Assembly (NCBI GenBank): GCA_016706865.1
Contig: JADJIS010000003.1
Location: 744,001-808,000 of the forward strand
From: Bacteroidota bacterium
Lineage (GTDB): Bacteria > Bacteroidota > Bacteroidia > Chitinophagales > BACL12
DNA length: 64,000 nt
Direction of reading: 5' to 3'
Shown here: one piece after another, positions 27,418 through 36,031 of the stretch
Layout of the letters: every line of letters begins with the position of its first letter
How positions within the stretch are numbered: the stretch's first letter is position 1
Position numbers and translations under genes: made by a program
Notes under the pieces: model-generated
Databases searched by the model: none
What the model was told of the DNA's origin: nothing
Seen by the model: only the letters and a program-made list of their open reading frames with translations

Positions 27418-27467
27418 TTACATAGTGCAATATTTTATAAGTAATCAGTAAAGATTGCACTATGTAA
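27418..27467. terminator. Perfect 14-bp inverted repeat, probable terminator
   Basis: TTACATAGTGCAAT (27418-27431) and ATTGCACTATGTAA (27454-27467) form a perfect 14-bp stem with a 22-base loop. It lies 19 bases beyond the stop of the minus-strand lipoprotein gene and opposes the remnant gene, so it may terminate transcription from both sides. A protein-binding operator is the alternative. Confidence 0.55.
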
Positions 27468-27486
27468 GATCGTTGGTATGAAAGCC

Positions 27487-27933
27487 TTAGTTACGAGACC
27501 AAGTCATAGTTCTTGTATGATTCATCATGTCGTTGCAATCGCCATGTGAATCATCGTTGGTAAAGTAGCAATTCATATCATCGTGACCGGTAATATTCCA
27601 ACTATAATTTAAATCCCACAAATAGGAATCGTTATCACATCCCATAATATCAAAATTGCACATTGAATGTGAATCGTCGCCCCATTGCCAGTTACTATAA
27701 ATTGTATCGCCGTTTATACAAATAGACATATTTCCGGATGCATCGCAGATAAATGTGTATTCTGAAAAATGAGTTGTCTGATTAACATTACCATCCACAA
27801 ATGAACTGATGCGCCATGAACCAACCATGTAATTATCCGGTGTATTTGTTAACGAAGCCGGGTTGTCCTTTTTGCAACCCAATCCTGATACTAAAATCAG
27901 GATAATAGCTCCAATAATTAGATTTGATTTCAT
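27487..27933 (-). CDS. Lipocalin-like lipoprotein
   Basis: A 148-residue lipoprotein with Cys20 in LVSGLGC. Residues ~35-70 (MVGSWRISSFVDGNV, FSEYTFICDASGNMSI) match the opening strand pattern of the lipocalin-like families common in Bacteroidota. The C-terminal half is rich in Asp, His, Asn and Met (DDSHSMCNFDIMGCDNDS, HDDMNCYFTNDDSHGDCND), suggesting a metal-binding or solvent-exposed surface; this is inference. The ATG at 27933 begins the signal peptide; an upstream in-frame start at 27954 is less likely. It lies between two copies of a dispersed repeat. Confidence 0.72.
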   Translation of the reverse strand: MKSNLIIGAIILILVSGLGCKKDNPASLTNTPDNYMVGSWRISSFVDGNVNQTTHFSEYTFICDASGNMSICINGDTIYSNWQWGDDSHSMCNFDIMGCDNDSYLWDLNYSWNITGHDDMNCYFTNDDSHGDCNDMMNHTRTMTWSRN

Positions 27934-27954
27934 TGTTTGAGTTTTTTTGTACAC

Positions 27955-28332
27955 CGTAAAATTAGCTGGGTTTTTTGTGAGAAAGGATATCGTGCGTTGG
28001 CAAGTGAGGTGATAAAAATCATTTACTGCTCACGATTGAATACCTTGAAAGTAGTTGACCCCAAAGACTCTATTTGTAGAGTAAATTTTACGGCAATACT
28101 AAATATGTGAAGTTATGTCATATCCTGTGGTAGCTTCCAACCTTTGAGCACATAATATTTTTTCATTGGCGTTGCTTTAAGTGGATTTATTCCGTTTTTC
28201 TTACATCATCTAAAATGTTAAATGGTTCAGGGAACTAATCCCAAAATTGGAAATAGTACATCCCAATGTCCTGCAAGAAAATAAAGATCAATCGTAATGC
28301 CATTAATAATAAACTATTACACCAATTTTCTT
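27955..28332. other. Intergenic stretch with no recognised feature
   Basis: AT-rich sequence between the lipocalin-like gene and the repeat block at 28333. I find no convincing gene, RNA or strong hairpin in either strand. Confidence 0.5.
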
Positions 28333-28441
28333 CAAGGGCGAAGGAAAGCCATCAAGATTAGGTGTATGTCCGTAATACATACTTTAGTTAACACGGACTA
28401 AAGTCCGTTGTTACAAGATGTATCGTCCCTTCGGGACTTGT
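28333..28441. repeat. Second copy of the 26980 repeat joined to a two-hairpin REP-like element
   Basis: Positions 28333-28387 repeat the segment at 26980-27035 with a few changes. Directly after it, 28391-28441 is a full unit of the element found beside the Y1 transposase: CGGACTAAAGTCCG hairpin, spacer TTACAAGATG, and GTCCCTTCGGGAC hairpin. This places a REP-like unit 24 kb from the transposase cluster. From 28442 to 28583 nothing else is seen. Confidence 0.75.
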
Positions 28442-28583
28442 GTTTGATGAAAAACGTAACTTACTGTCTTACATCAACTTTTATCTAGTTTCACAGTATT
28501 TTTTATCCTTTTTATCCGCCAAATCCGCGTTCCCCTTTTTTAGTTATTAGCTGGGCTAAAGTTTCGTAGGTATTGAAAACTAT

Positions 28584-29225
28584 TTATTTGTCATCCAACA
28601 ACAATCTGATGTCACCAATCAGCTTTTTAACTTCAACCGAGTCTGTTCCGTCATAATACCCCCGAATTCTGCCCTCACGGTCAACTAAAGCGAAATTCTC
28701 GGTGTGGACAAAGTCGTTCGGACCATTGTCGCCTTCAGTGGCATCCACCAAATAACTGTAGCGGGCAAGATCATACAGCTGTTTTTTTTCTCCGGTAACA
28801 AAATGCCATTTTTCTGAATTGATGTCTCGATTTTTGGCATATCTGGCTAAAACTTCAGGTGTATCGTGCTCAGGATCAACGGTATGTGAAAGAATTAACA
28901 CTTCCGGTTCGTCCTTATACGCCTTGTAAACTCGAATCATCTCCTCGGTCATGATAGGACAAATTCCCAGACAGGTGGTAAAGAAAAAATCGGCAACATA
29001 GATCTTATCCTTGTAGATATCCTGTGTAATTACTTCATTGTTTTGATCAATCAATTTAAAGTCTGAAACGTAATGTGGTTGCCCCTTGTCGCCTTCAGGA
29101 CCATAAAAAGGCAAAACAGGTTCTTTGTGCAGGTCAATGGTATATATGTAAGTAATTATGATGGCAAAAAGCACGATCACCGAAACAGTAACTACTGCAA
29201 TTTGAAAATTGGTAAACCTTTTCAT
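28584..29225 (-). CDS. SCO1/SenC-family copper protein
   Basis: A 213-residue membrane-anchored thioredoxin-fold protein. An N-terminal helix (FQIAVVTVSVIVLFAIIITYIY) leaves the domain in the periplasm. The copper-binding set is complete: Cys85 and Cys89 in FFTTCLGICPIM and His173 in DFVHTENFALV. Sco proteins deliver copper to, or keep reduced, the CuA centre of cytochrome c oxidase. It stands divergent from the copper-resistance island that follows. An exact TAATTTTG box lies four bases upstream of the ATG. Confidence 0.92.
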   Translation of the reverse strand: MKRFTNFQIAVVTVSVIVLFAIIITYIYTIDLHKEPVLPFYGPEGDKGQPHYVSDFKLIDQNNEVITQDIYKDKIYVADFFFTTCLGICPIMTEEMIRVYKAYKDEPEVLILSHTVDPEHDTPEVLARYAKNRDINSEKWHFVTGEKKQLYDLARYSYLVDATEGDNGPNDFVHTENFALVDREGRIRGYYDGTDSVEVKKLIGDIRLLLDDK

Positions 29226-29229
29226 ACTG

Positions 29230-29237
29230 CAAAATTA
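29230..29237 (-). promoter_or_regulatory. -7 box directly before the Sco1 gene
   Basis: Reads TAATTTTG on the minus strand and ends four bases before the ATG at 29225, implying a leaderless or nearly leaderless transcript. Confidence 0.5.
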
Positions 29238-29432
29238 GGACTGAGAGTTTTGAAAATATAGAATTTGAAAATATTTGACACTTTTACAGAATACAACATT
29301 TAAACCTGTTTTAAGCAATTGAACAATATCGGCAAGTTTAAGTTTCAACTACTGAATTGGTGCGATTATCAGGCAAAACTTCAACCCTTTAGCCCATTTT
29401 AAAATTGCAATTTTTTGTATATTTACAGGATA

Positions 29433-29846
29433 ATGGCAAAGGTAAAGCGCTACATAATGAAGGGATTTGGGCTCATAATTTTAGCCTCTGTTCTTCAATC
29501 TTATGCTTGTTCAGGCCTGTGCTCTACAAAACTTTCTGATTGTGAAGAGGAATTGAAACCCAAACATGATTGTTGTAATAGAGCAATACCATTAGAATCT
29601 GATAATGATAAAGACAAATCTGATTGTCAGGACGACCATTTTGTTTTTCTGCAAACCTTAGGGCAATTTCATTCTTTCAATGCTTTTAATTTAGATAAAC
29701 CCTTTTTTGTAGCTGATATTTCTATCTCCATCTTCCAAGTGACATCGGTGTATTTTTCTCAAAATACCGTAGCTGTTTACACTGGGTTTGTCCCACCACC
29801 TCCAAAGGACGGTATTCCAATTTTTATTCAAAGTTTCCTAATTTAA
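29433..29846 (+). CDS. Small Cys-rich exported protein of the copper island
   Basis: About 137 residues from the ATG at 29433 (an ATG at 29457 would also work). A signal-like hydrophobic segment GFGLIILASVLQSYACS is followed by a cluster of cysteines (CSGLCSTKLSDCEEEL, HDCCNRA, SDCQDDH), then a hydrophobic region and a Pro-rich end (FVPPPPKDGIPIFIQSFLI). The layout of signal, Cys/His-rich segment and Pro-containing tail resembles small proteins often placed before heavy-metal efflux genes in Bacteroidota, including the one at 48078. A metal-binding role is inferred only from composition and place. Confidence 0.65.
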   Translation: MAKVKRYIMKGFGLIILASVLQSYACSGLCSTKLSDCEEELKPKHDCCNRAIPLESDNDKDKSDCQDDHFVFLQTLGQFHSFNAFNLDKPFFVADISISIFQVTSVYFSQNTVAVYTGFVPPPPKDGIPIFIQSFLI

Positions 29847-29950
29847 TTTTTATATTCGGATATTGCTTTGTGGGCACAGCTTGCAAGGTTTTTGCATTTT
29901 TATTTAAACATTTTTATATTAAAATTATTAAGAAAAATAAAACAAATAAA

Positions 29951-30736
29951 ATGAAAGTACTTATTACAATTTCTCTAATTATAACATGTTTTTGCACCAA
30001 TATTAATGCACAAACTGCAATGCAGATCAGTGGTGTTGATTGTTATGGTGAACCCGTGGATATGTTCGCTGATCTGGATGCGGGAAAGGCTATTATTTTA
30101 CATTTTTATATGCCTGATTGTGGTGCATGTCCACCACCTGCAGATAAGATGCAGGAAATGGCGACAAATATTATGGTTGATTATCCTGATATGGTAAAGG
30201 GTTATGCTTTTCCATTTCAAGATATTACAACCTGCGATTATTCCATTTCATGGGTAGAAGATAACCACTTACCATTTTTTGCACCAATGGATAGCGGTGA
30301 ATATCCTGTGGCATATTACGGTGGTTTCGGAATGCCTACTGTTGTTTTATTAGGTGGAGCTGATCACAGAGTGATGTTTACCACTTTAAGTTTTATCACA
30401 AGTGACACTACAGAAATGCGGGATTCAATACTAAATATGTTAGGAGCGCCAACAGATATTCTGAATAACGTATCCTCCATTTCAAATTTTAATGTATATC
30501 CAAATCCTGCTAACGAAATATTACAGATAAATGTCGATATATCAATGAATTCAGATATTAAAATTAATATTCTTGATATTACAGGCAAATTGATATTGGA
30601 AATTGCTGAGGAAAAAAATGTTGCGGGAAATATAATTAAACAAGTGAATGTATCCTCAATTTCGGAGGGTATTTATCTCGTTAAATTAACCGCAAATGGA
30701 AATTCAAGCATGAAAATGTTGACAATTACACATTAA
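29951..30736 (+). CDS. T9SS-exported thioredoxin-like protein
   Basis: A 261-residue secreted protein. The signal peptide is MKVLITISLIITCFCTNINA. The thioredoxin-like domain (~25-170) has Cys57-Gly-Ala-Cys60 in MPDCGACPPPADKM after a conserved strand (KAIILHFYMP), and FGMPTVVLLGG at the cis-Pro loop. A type A sorting domain ends it (VYPNPANEIL, SEGIYLVKL). It would act as a thiol-disulfide or copper-handling protein at the cell surface. A paralogue with the CGAC motif at the same residues lies at 46172. The ATG at 29951 is chosen because it opens the signal peptide. Confidence 0.85.
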   Translation: MKVLITISLIITCFCTNINAQTAMQISGVDCYGEPVDMFADLDAGKAIILHFYMPDCGACPPPADKMQEMATNIMVDYPDMVKGYAFPFQDITTCDYSISWVEDNHLPFFAPMDSGEYPVAYYGGFGMPTVVLLGGADHRVMFTTLSFITSDTTEMRDSILNMLGAPTDILNNVSSISNFNVYPNPANEILQINVDISMNSDIKINILDITGKLILEIAEEKNVAGNIIKQVNVSSISEGIYLVKLTANGNSSMKMLTITH

Positions 30737-30777
30737 AATAAGTATACTTTTTTTATAAATAATTATTGAGGAGGAAA

Positions 30778-32490
30778 ATGAAAAAGAGTTTATTAATAAT
30801 ATTATTATCTGGAGGATTTTTAGTTTGTAAATCGCAAAATCCACTTTTAATTCCTCCGGTACTTAGCGGAACCAATTTTGATCTATCCGTTCAAAATGGT
30901 ATGACACAATTTTTTCCGGGAATTAATACACCTACTTACGGTATTAATGGAAATATTCTTGGCCCTACTTTAATTGTAAATAAATGGGATTCAATCACGA
31001 TCAATGTTACCAATAATTTAACCGGCACGGGAAATTCCACCACTATGCATTGGCATGGACTGCATGTTCCTGCTCATGCTGATGGCGGACCACATCAAAT
31101 AATTGAACAAGGAACAACATGGAGCCCGCAGTTTCAAATATTGAATAATGCATCAACATTTTGGTATCACCCACACGGAGAAGGAAAAACTGATTTACAG
31201 GTTTCAAGGGGATTGGCCGGATTTATTATTGTGAAGGATAGTGCGGAAGCCGAACTTGGACTTCCGCGAACATATGGAGTTGACGATTTTCCATTGGTTG
31301 TGCAATCCAAAGCTTTTGATGTATTGAATCAAATTGCAATTTCAACGGAAGAGGATACTTTGATTTGCGTAAATGGAACCGTAGATCCATATTTGGATGC
31401 ACCTGCGCAAATAATTCGTTTGCGATTGTTGAACGGTTCGTCCATGCGCGTTTATAATTTTGGACTTTCTAATGATCAAGAATTTGTTTTAATTGGAACG
31501 GATGGCGGTTTATTGAATGACCCAATTCCTCTTTCCAGAATATTATTGGGCCCTGGTGAACGCGCGGAAATTTTGGTGGATCTCCAAACATTAGCAGGAC
31601 AAACAATTTATTTAAAGAGTTTTAGTTCAGAAATTGAAAATGGTATTTATGGTGCAGCGACAGTGACCGGAATGATGGGTGGTGAAATTCCAAATTATGA
31701 CCTGAATCCCTTGAATGGTGCCGACTTTGATATATTACAAATAAATGTGGTGGAACAAAATGCAGATCCGATCTCCACTATTCCAAGTATTTTAATTGTT
31801 AATACTCCATATACTGATTATGATAATTCTCGTGTATTTAATTTGCAGCCAGACGAAATGATGGATCCTGAAGGGCAGGTGATGGGACCTTTTAATATCA
31901 ATGGAGATCATTTTGATATAATGACAATTAATCAAACAGTTTATTTAAATGATGTTGAATTATGGAGAATTGTAAACAATACCGGAATTGCCCATCCATT
32001 TCACATTCATGATATTCAATTTTATATTGATAATATCAATGGCGGACCTGTTCCAATTCACTTGCAGGGTTTGAAAGACGTTGTTCTTGTTAAACCAATG
32101 GAATATGTTGAAGTAATTACAAAGTTTGACGATTTTGCCGATAATTATATTCCATATATGTATCATTGTCATATGCTGCATCATGAGGATGATGGAATGA
32201 TGGGGAGTTTCAGAGTAATTGATACAAGCGCAACTTCGATCCTGGATATGGAAGGGTCAGACTTTCAGATATTTCCAAACCCGGTAACAAACACACTTTT
32301 TATTTCATTGCAATACAATTTGGAGCATGTGGAAGTTAGAATTGTTAATAATGCAGGTCAAATAATTATCGATAAAAAAAACCTCAGTGGGGATAAATTT
32401 TTTATTGATGTTTCTGTAATTCCTCCAGGGTCATACATACTGGAGTTAATTTTAAAGAAAGAGGTGCTGACAAAAATTTTTATTAAATAA
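30778..32490 (+). CDS. T9SS-exported multicopper oxidase
   Basis: A 570-residue three-domain multicopper oxidase of the CotA/CueO type. Copper ligands are in place: His91 in MHWHGLHVP, His131/His133 in WYHPHGEG, His406/His409/His411 in HPFHIHDIQ and His463-Cys464-His465 with His469 and Met474 in HCHMLHHEDDGMMG. A type A T9SS sorting domain follows (IFPNPVTNTL, PPGSYILEL), so the enzyme should act outside the cell instead of in the periplasm like CueO. GAGGAGG just before the ATG at 30778 is an unusually strong ribosome-binding site here. Oxidation of Cu(I) or phenols is the likely reaction. Confidence 0.92.
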   Translation: MKKSLLIILLSGGFLVCKSQNPLLIPPVLSGTNFDLSVQNGMTQFFPGINTPTYGINGNILGPTLIVNKWDSITINVTNNLTGTGNSTTMHWHGLHVPAHADGGPHQIIEQGTTWSPQFQILNNASTFWYHPHGEGKTDLQVSRGLAGFIIVKDSAEAELGLPRTYGVDDFPLVVQSKAFDVLNQIAISTEEDTLICVNGTVDPYLDAPAQIIRLRLLNGSSMRVYNFGLSNDQEFVLIGTDGGLLNDPIPLSRILLGPGERAEILVDLQTLAGQTIYLKSFSSEIENGIYGAATVTGMMGGEIPNYDLNPLNGADFDILQINVVEQNADPISTIPSILIVNTPYTDYDNSRVFNLQPDEMMDPEGQVMGPFNINGDHFDIMTINQTVYLNDVELWRIVNNTGIAHPFHIHDIQFYIDNINGGPVPIHLQGLKDVVLVKPMEYVEVITKFDDFADNYIPYMYHCHMLHHEDDGMMGSFRVIDTSATSILDMEGSDFQIFPNPVTNTLFISLQYNLEHVEVRIVNNAGQIIIDKKNLSGDKFFIDVSVIPPGSYILELILKKEVLTKIFIK

Positions 32491-32564
32491 TATATTTAAA
32501 TAATATTTAAAAACTTTTATTAATTTGAACAATTAAATTATTCATCAATTTAAAACAAATACAA

Positions 32565-34628
32565 ATGAAAAATTGGTTACTACTTATTTTTATGGTTACA
32601 ACATTTTCGTTGTCAAACCATATTTCCGGACAATGTCCTGTTGGTCAGATGGATGTTGTAATAGAAATTGAAACTGATTCCTATGGTTATGAGGGATATT
32701 GGCAATTGGTGCCTGCCGGAAATGCCTGCGGAACCGGAACCATCTGGGAGGGTGGTAACGATATTCAGGTTGGTTGCAGCGGTGCGGGTGAGCAGGATGC
32801 AACTACTGCCTTTGGTTATGGTGATAATATATCCATTACAGAGGTGGTGGGTTGCCTTAATGAAGGATTTTATGATATCAAATATATTGACGACTGGGGT
32901 GATGGCGCTTTTAAATTTAATGTATCATTAGATGAATATCCAATGTATAATTTTGTAGGAACAGGTGAGGGTAATACTTTTAATTTTGAAATTACGCCAC
33001 CTCTTGCTTATGATGCAAGTATTTCTGCTATTACCAATAATCCCTATAATAATCCGGGCGTTGTAAATATTGAAGGAGAAATTTCAAATTATAGTGCAAA
33101 TACGATTAATACCTTAGAGGTAATTTATAGCATAGATGGAGGAACAGAAGTTATTTCTACACTTGCTGGCTTAAATATAGAACCATTTACCACAGCCGAA
33201 TTTGTTCACCCGCTTCCATGGAATATCTTGATATTGGGAACCTATGATGTAAAATTATCATCGGGAAAAATAAATGATAACGATGATTTAAACCCAGCAA
33301 ATGATTTTATAAATAAAGAAATTATTATTGGTGATCCTACACCAAATATTATTGCCAATTATTTGACCTTTGTAGAAGAATATGAAGTGATTGGAAATGC
33401 GGACGACGATATTGAAAATCCAACCGATCTGGATTTTCACCCTATATTAACTGAATTTCAGGTATGGGTTACCAATAAAGGGACAGAAGGTTCTGGCGGA
33501 TCAACAGTTACCTTTTGGAATGCAGGACAAGGAGGCCAAACATCAGAATGGAAACAAGATGGAAATGCATGGCATTTTATGAGTCTTCCAACAGGTATTG
33601 CATTCAGTGAAAATACAAATTTTGCAACTTCACCCGGAGTAAAGGATGCCAATCACAGTGGTGGAACATTTACAGGCCCAACTTTATGGACAAGTGATAT
33701 GGATATTTATGCTGAGCCTTCGGGTGGAAATGGAAGCCATTTAGATATGTTACACCAAAGCCCTTTCGCTATGGGAATTACAGCATGGCGCGACAATGCA
33801 TTTTTTGTTTTTTGCAATTATCACGGGTATGTTCATATGTATGACTTTGTAAAGGATCACGGGCCGGGAAATGATGATCATGCAGATGGAAGAGTTTGGG
33901 AATACCTGGATTTTGATATTGAAATGATAAATGATGATCTGCCTTCACATTTGGTGTTTGATAAGGCGTCGAATTATTTGTATACTATTGATGCCGGGGA
34001 TGGAAGAATTATCAGAATGGATCCGGAGTCAGGTGAAGTTACCGGCACTTTTCCTCATGCTAATGAACCATTGGCTGAAGCAAATGAAATAGAAAATACC
34101 GATTGGGTGGAAATTGTTTCAGAAGGTTTAATTGAACCCGTAGGAATTGATGTTATTGATGATTATATGCTCGTTAGTGATCATGCAACCGGAGAGATTA
34201 TTATTTATGATATTACCTCAGTGCCTGCCATTGAACTTAAAAGATTACAAACAGAAAGAACTGGATTAATGGGAATTAAAATTGGACCTGATGGTATGAT
34301 ATGGTTTGTAGATCAGGGAGAAGATGAATTAGTGAGAATAAATATTACCAATACAGTAGGCATTCATGATCATGTGTTGCAAAATAATGTTGCAGTGTAT
34401 CCGAACCCATCAAATGGAATATTTACTTTAAATGTGAATGCTCCATACCAAAATATCGAAATGAAGTTCACAATTTTAAATAATCTGGGAGAAATTATTT
34501 ATGATAAGGTCGCGGCAGTTGGGAATCAGCAACAAATTGATATTTCTGATTATGCTGCCGGAACATATATTCTGAAAATTGTTTCTGAAAATGGATTTGC
34601 CACTAAAAAATTGGTAATAGTGGAATAA
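32565..34628 (+). CDS. T9SS-exported beta-propeller protein
   Basis: A 687-residue secreted protein with signal peptide NWLLLIFMVTTFSLSNHISG. Residues ~25-130 form a Cys-containing beta domain (GYWQLVPAGNACGTGTIWEG, YIDDWGDGAFKFN), ~135-240 a CARDB-like domain, and ~270-590 an NHL/SMP-like propeller (HLVFDKASNYLYTIDAGDGR, VGIDVIDDYMLVSDH, MGIKIGPDGMIWFVDQG). A type A sorting domain closes it (VYPNPSNGIF, AAGTYILKI). Stretches with His and Met (GSHLDMLHQSPFAMG) could bind metal. Its role in the copper island is unknown; position between the oxidase and the metal regulator suggests co-expression. Confidence 0.78.
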   Translation: MKNWLLLIFMVTTFSLSNHISGQCPVGQMDVVIEIETDSYGYEGYWQLVPAGNACGTGTIWEGGNDIQVGCSGAGEQDATTAFGYGDNISITEVVGCLNEGFYDIKYIDDWGDGAFKFNVSLDEYPMYNFVGTGEGNTFNFEITPPLAYDASISAITNNPYNNPGVVNIEGEISNYSANTINTLEVIYSIDGGTEVISTLAGLNIEPFTTAEFVHPLPWNILILGTYDVKLSSGKINDNDDLNPANDFINKEIIIGDPTPNIIANYLTFVEEYEVIGNADDDIENPTDLDFHPILTEFQVWVTNKGTEGSGGSTVTFWNAGQGGQTSEWKQDGNAWHFMSLPTGIAFSENTNFATSPGVKDANHSGGTFTGPTLWTSDMDIYAEPSGGNGSHLDMLHQSPFAMGITAWRDNAFFVFCNYHGYVHMYDFVKDHGPGNDDHADGRVWEYLDFDIEMINDDLPSHLVFDKASNYLYTIDAGDGRIIRMDPESGEVTGTFPHANEPLAEANEIENTDWVEIVSEGLIEPVGIDVIDDYMLVSDHATGEIIIYDITSVPAIELKRLQTERTGLMGIKIGPDGMIWFVDQGEDELVRINITNTVGIHDHVLQNNVAVYPNPSNGIFTLNVNAPYQNIEMKFTILNNLGEIIYDKVAAVGNQQQIDISDYAAGTYILKIVSENGFATKKLVIVE

Positions 34629-34644
34629 GAAAAGTTGTTGGCAT

Positions 34645-35223
34645 ATGACCATGTATATTAAAAATATGGTGTGCGACCGATGTTTGCGCACCGTAAAAAA
34701 TATTTTTGAAAGCAAAGGAATTCCGGTTTCTAAAATTACCTTAGGTGAAGTAGAGATTAAAAATAAAATTTCAGATGTTCAACTGAAATCTATCACATCA
34801 GTTTTGAACACTGAAGGATTTGAGATTCTGGACAACAAGAATTCAAAGATAATCGAGCGCATAAAAAATATCGTCATCGAACAAATTCAAAATGGAAAAC
34901 ATTTCGATAAAAAGATGAATTTCTCTCAGTTATTGGAAAATGCCTTATTAAAAGAGTATTCCTTTTTAAGCAATTTATTTTCCGTTACGGAAGGTATCAC
35001 TATAGAAAAATATATTATCCTTCAAAAAACCGAGCGTGTGAAAGAGTTATTGGTTTACGGAGAAAAATCGCTGAGTGAAATTGCATTTGAAATGGGATAT
35101 AGCAGTGTTGCGCATTTGAGCAGTCAGTTTAAAAAGACTACTGGGCTTACTCCAAGTAATTTCAGGGCACTTACAAGTCATAAAAGAAAAGGACTGGATA
35201 ATATCAGGTTGGAAATTATATAA
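34645..35223 (+). CDS. AraC-type regulator with N-terminal HMA-like domain
   Basis: A 192-residue protein. Residues 1-70 look like a heavy-metal-associated domain with Cys10 and Cys13 in KNMVCDRCLRTVKNIFESKG. A linker leads to an AraC/XylS helix-turn-helix pair (~95-185) with LSEIAFEMGYSSVAHLSSQF and KKTTGLTPSNFR. No other sensor domain is present. The inference is that Cu(I) or a similar soft metal bound by the CxxC controls DNA binding. It begins 16 bases after the propeller gene and precedes the HMA membrane protein and CopB ATPase, so it probably controls this island. ATG at 34651 is an alternative start. Confidence 0.85.
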   Translation: MTMYIKNMVCDRCLRTVKNIFESKGIPVSKITLGEVEIKNKISDVQLKSITSVLNTEGFEILDNKNSKIIERIKNIVIEQIQNGKHFDKKMNFSQLLENALLKEYSFLSNLFSVTEGITIEKYIILQKTERVKELLVYGEKSLSEIAFEMGYSSVAHLSSQFKKTTGLTPSNFRALTSHKRKGLDNIRLEII

Positions 35224-35294
35224 ATCAAATCAAAAATTGTGTAACAGTCAGCTTGAAATATCAGGCGACCTTTGTGTTATAAAAACAAATAATT

Positions 35295-36020
35295 ATGACA
35301 CATTCTTACAAAGTCTCAAACATGACCTGCAGTGGTTGTATAACCAATGTTAAAAGCAGGTTATTGATCCACCCGGATATATTATCCGCAGAAGTGAATT
35401 TGCCGGATAACGCTGTTATCACAATGCAAAAACATATTTCGCTGGAAGAATTACAGGACATTATTGGTGCAGATTCGAAATATAGAATTTCGGAAAACGG
35501 ATCAGATTCTTCCCATGCAGCAATGCATCAGAATACTGTTTCAACCTGGTTTAAAACATATAAACCACTATTGTTGATCTTTCTCTTCATTGCCGGTATT
35601 TCAACAATATCTGCAACAAGATCAGGAAGTTTTGATAGTATGATCTGGATGCAATATTTTATGGCTGGATTTTTTATCACCTTTTCATTTTTTAAATTTC
35701 TCGACCTGAAAGGGTTCGCCGAAAGTTATTCCATGTATGATGTATTGGCGAAAAAAATGCCCGCATATGGATTTGTATATCCATTCATCGAATTAGGACT
35801 GGGAATTGCCTATTTAATTAATTTTAATATGCAGATAACAAATATTGCTACTATATTAATTATGGGATTCAGCAGTATTGGTGTTATTCAAAGTGTAATG
35901 CATAAAAAAAGAATTCAATGTGCATGTCTTGGAGCTGTGTTTAATTTGCCGATGAGCACAGTAACCATTATTGAAGATCTTTTGATGGTTGTTATGGCCT
36001 TATTTATGCTTAATATTTAA
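35295..36020 (+). CDS. HMA domain fused to a MauE/DoxX-like membrane protein
   Basis: A 241-residue protein. The first 70 residues are a heavy-metal-associated domain with Cys12 and Cys15 (VSNMTCSGCITNVKSRLL). After a short linker come about four transmembrane helices resembling the MauE/DoxX group (LLLIFLFIAGISTISA, YFMAGFFITFSFFKF, FVYPFIELGLGIAYLI, VTIIEDLLMVVMALFML), with CACLG in the last loop. It may pass metal to the adjacent CopB ATPase or act in membrane thiol chemistry. The next gene starts 11 bases later, so the two form an operon. Confidence 0.82.
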   Translation: MTHSYKVSNMTCSGCITNVKSRLLIHPDILSAEVNLPDNAVITMQKHISLEELQDIIGADSKYRISENGSDSSHAAMHQNTVSTWFKTYKPLLLIFLFIAGISTISATRSGSFDSMIWMQYFMAGFFITFSFFKFLDLKGFAESYSMYDVLAKKMPAYGFVYPFIELGLGIAYLINFNMQITNIATILIMGFSSIGVIQSVMHKKRIQCACLGAVFNLPMSTVTIIEDLLMVVMALFMLNI

Positions 36021-36031
36021 AAATAATATTT

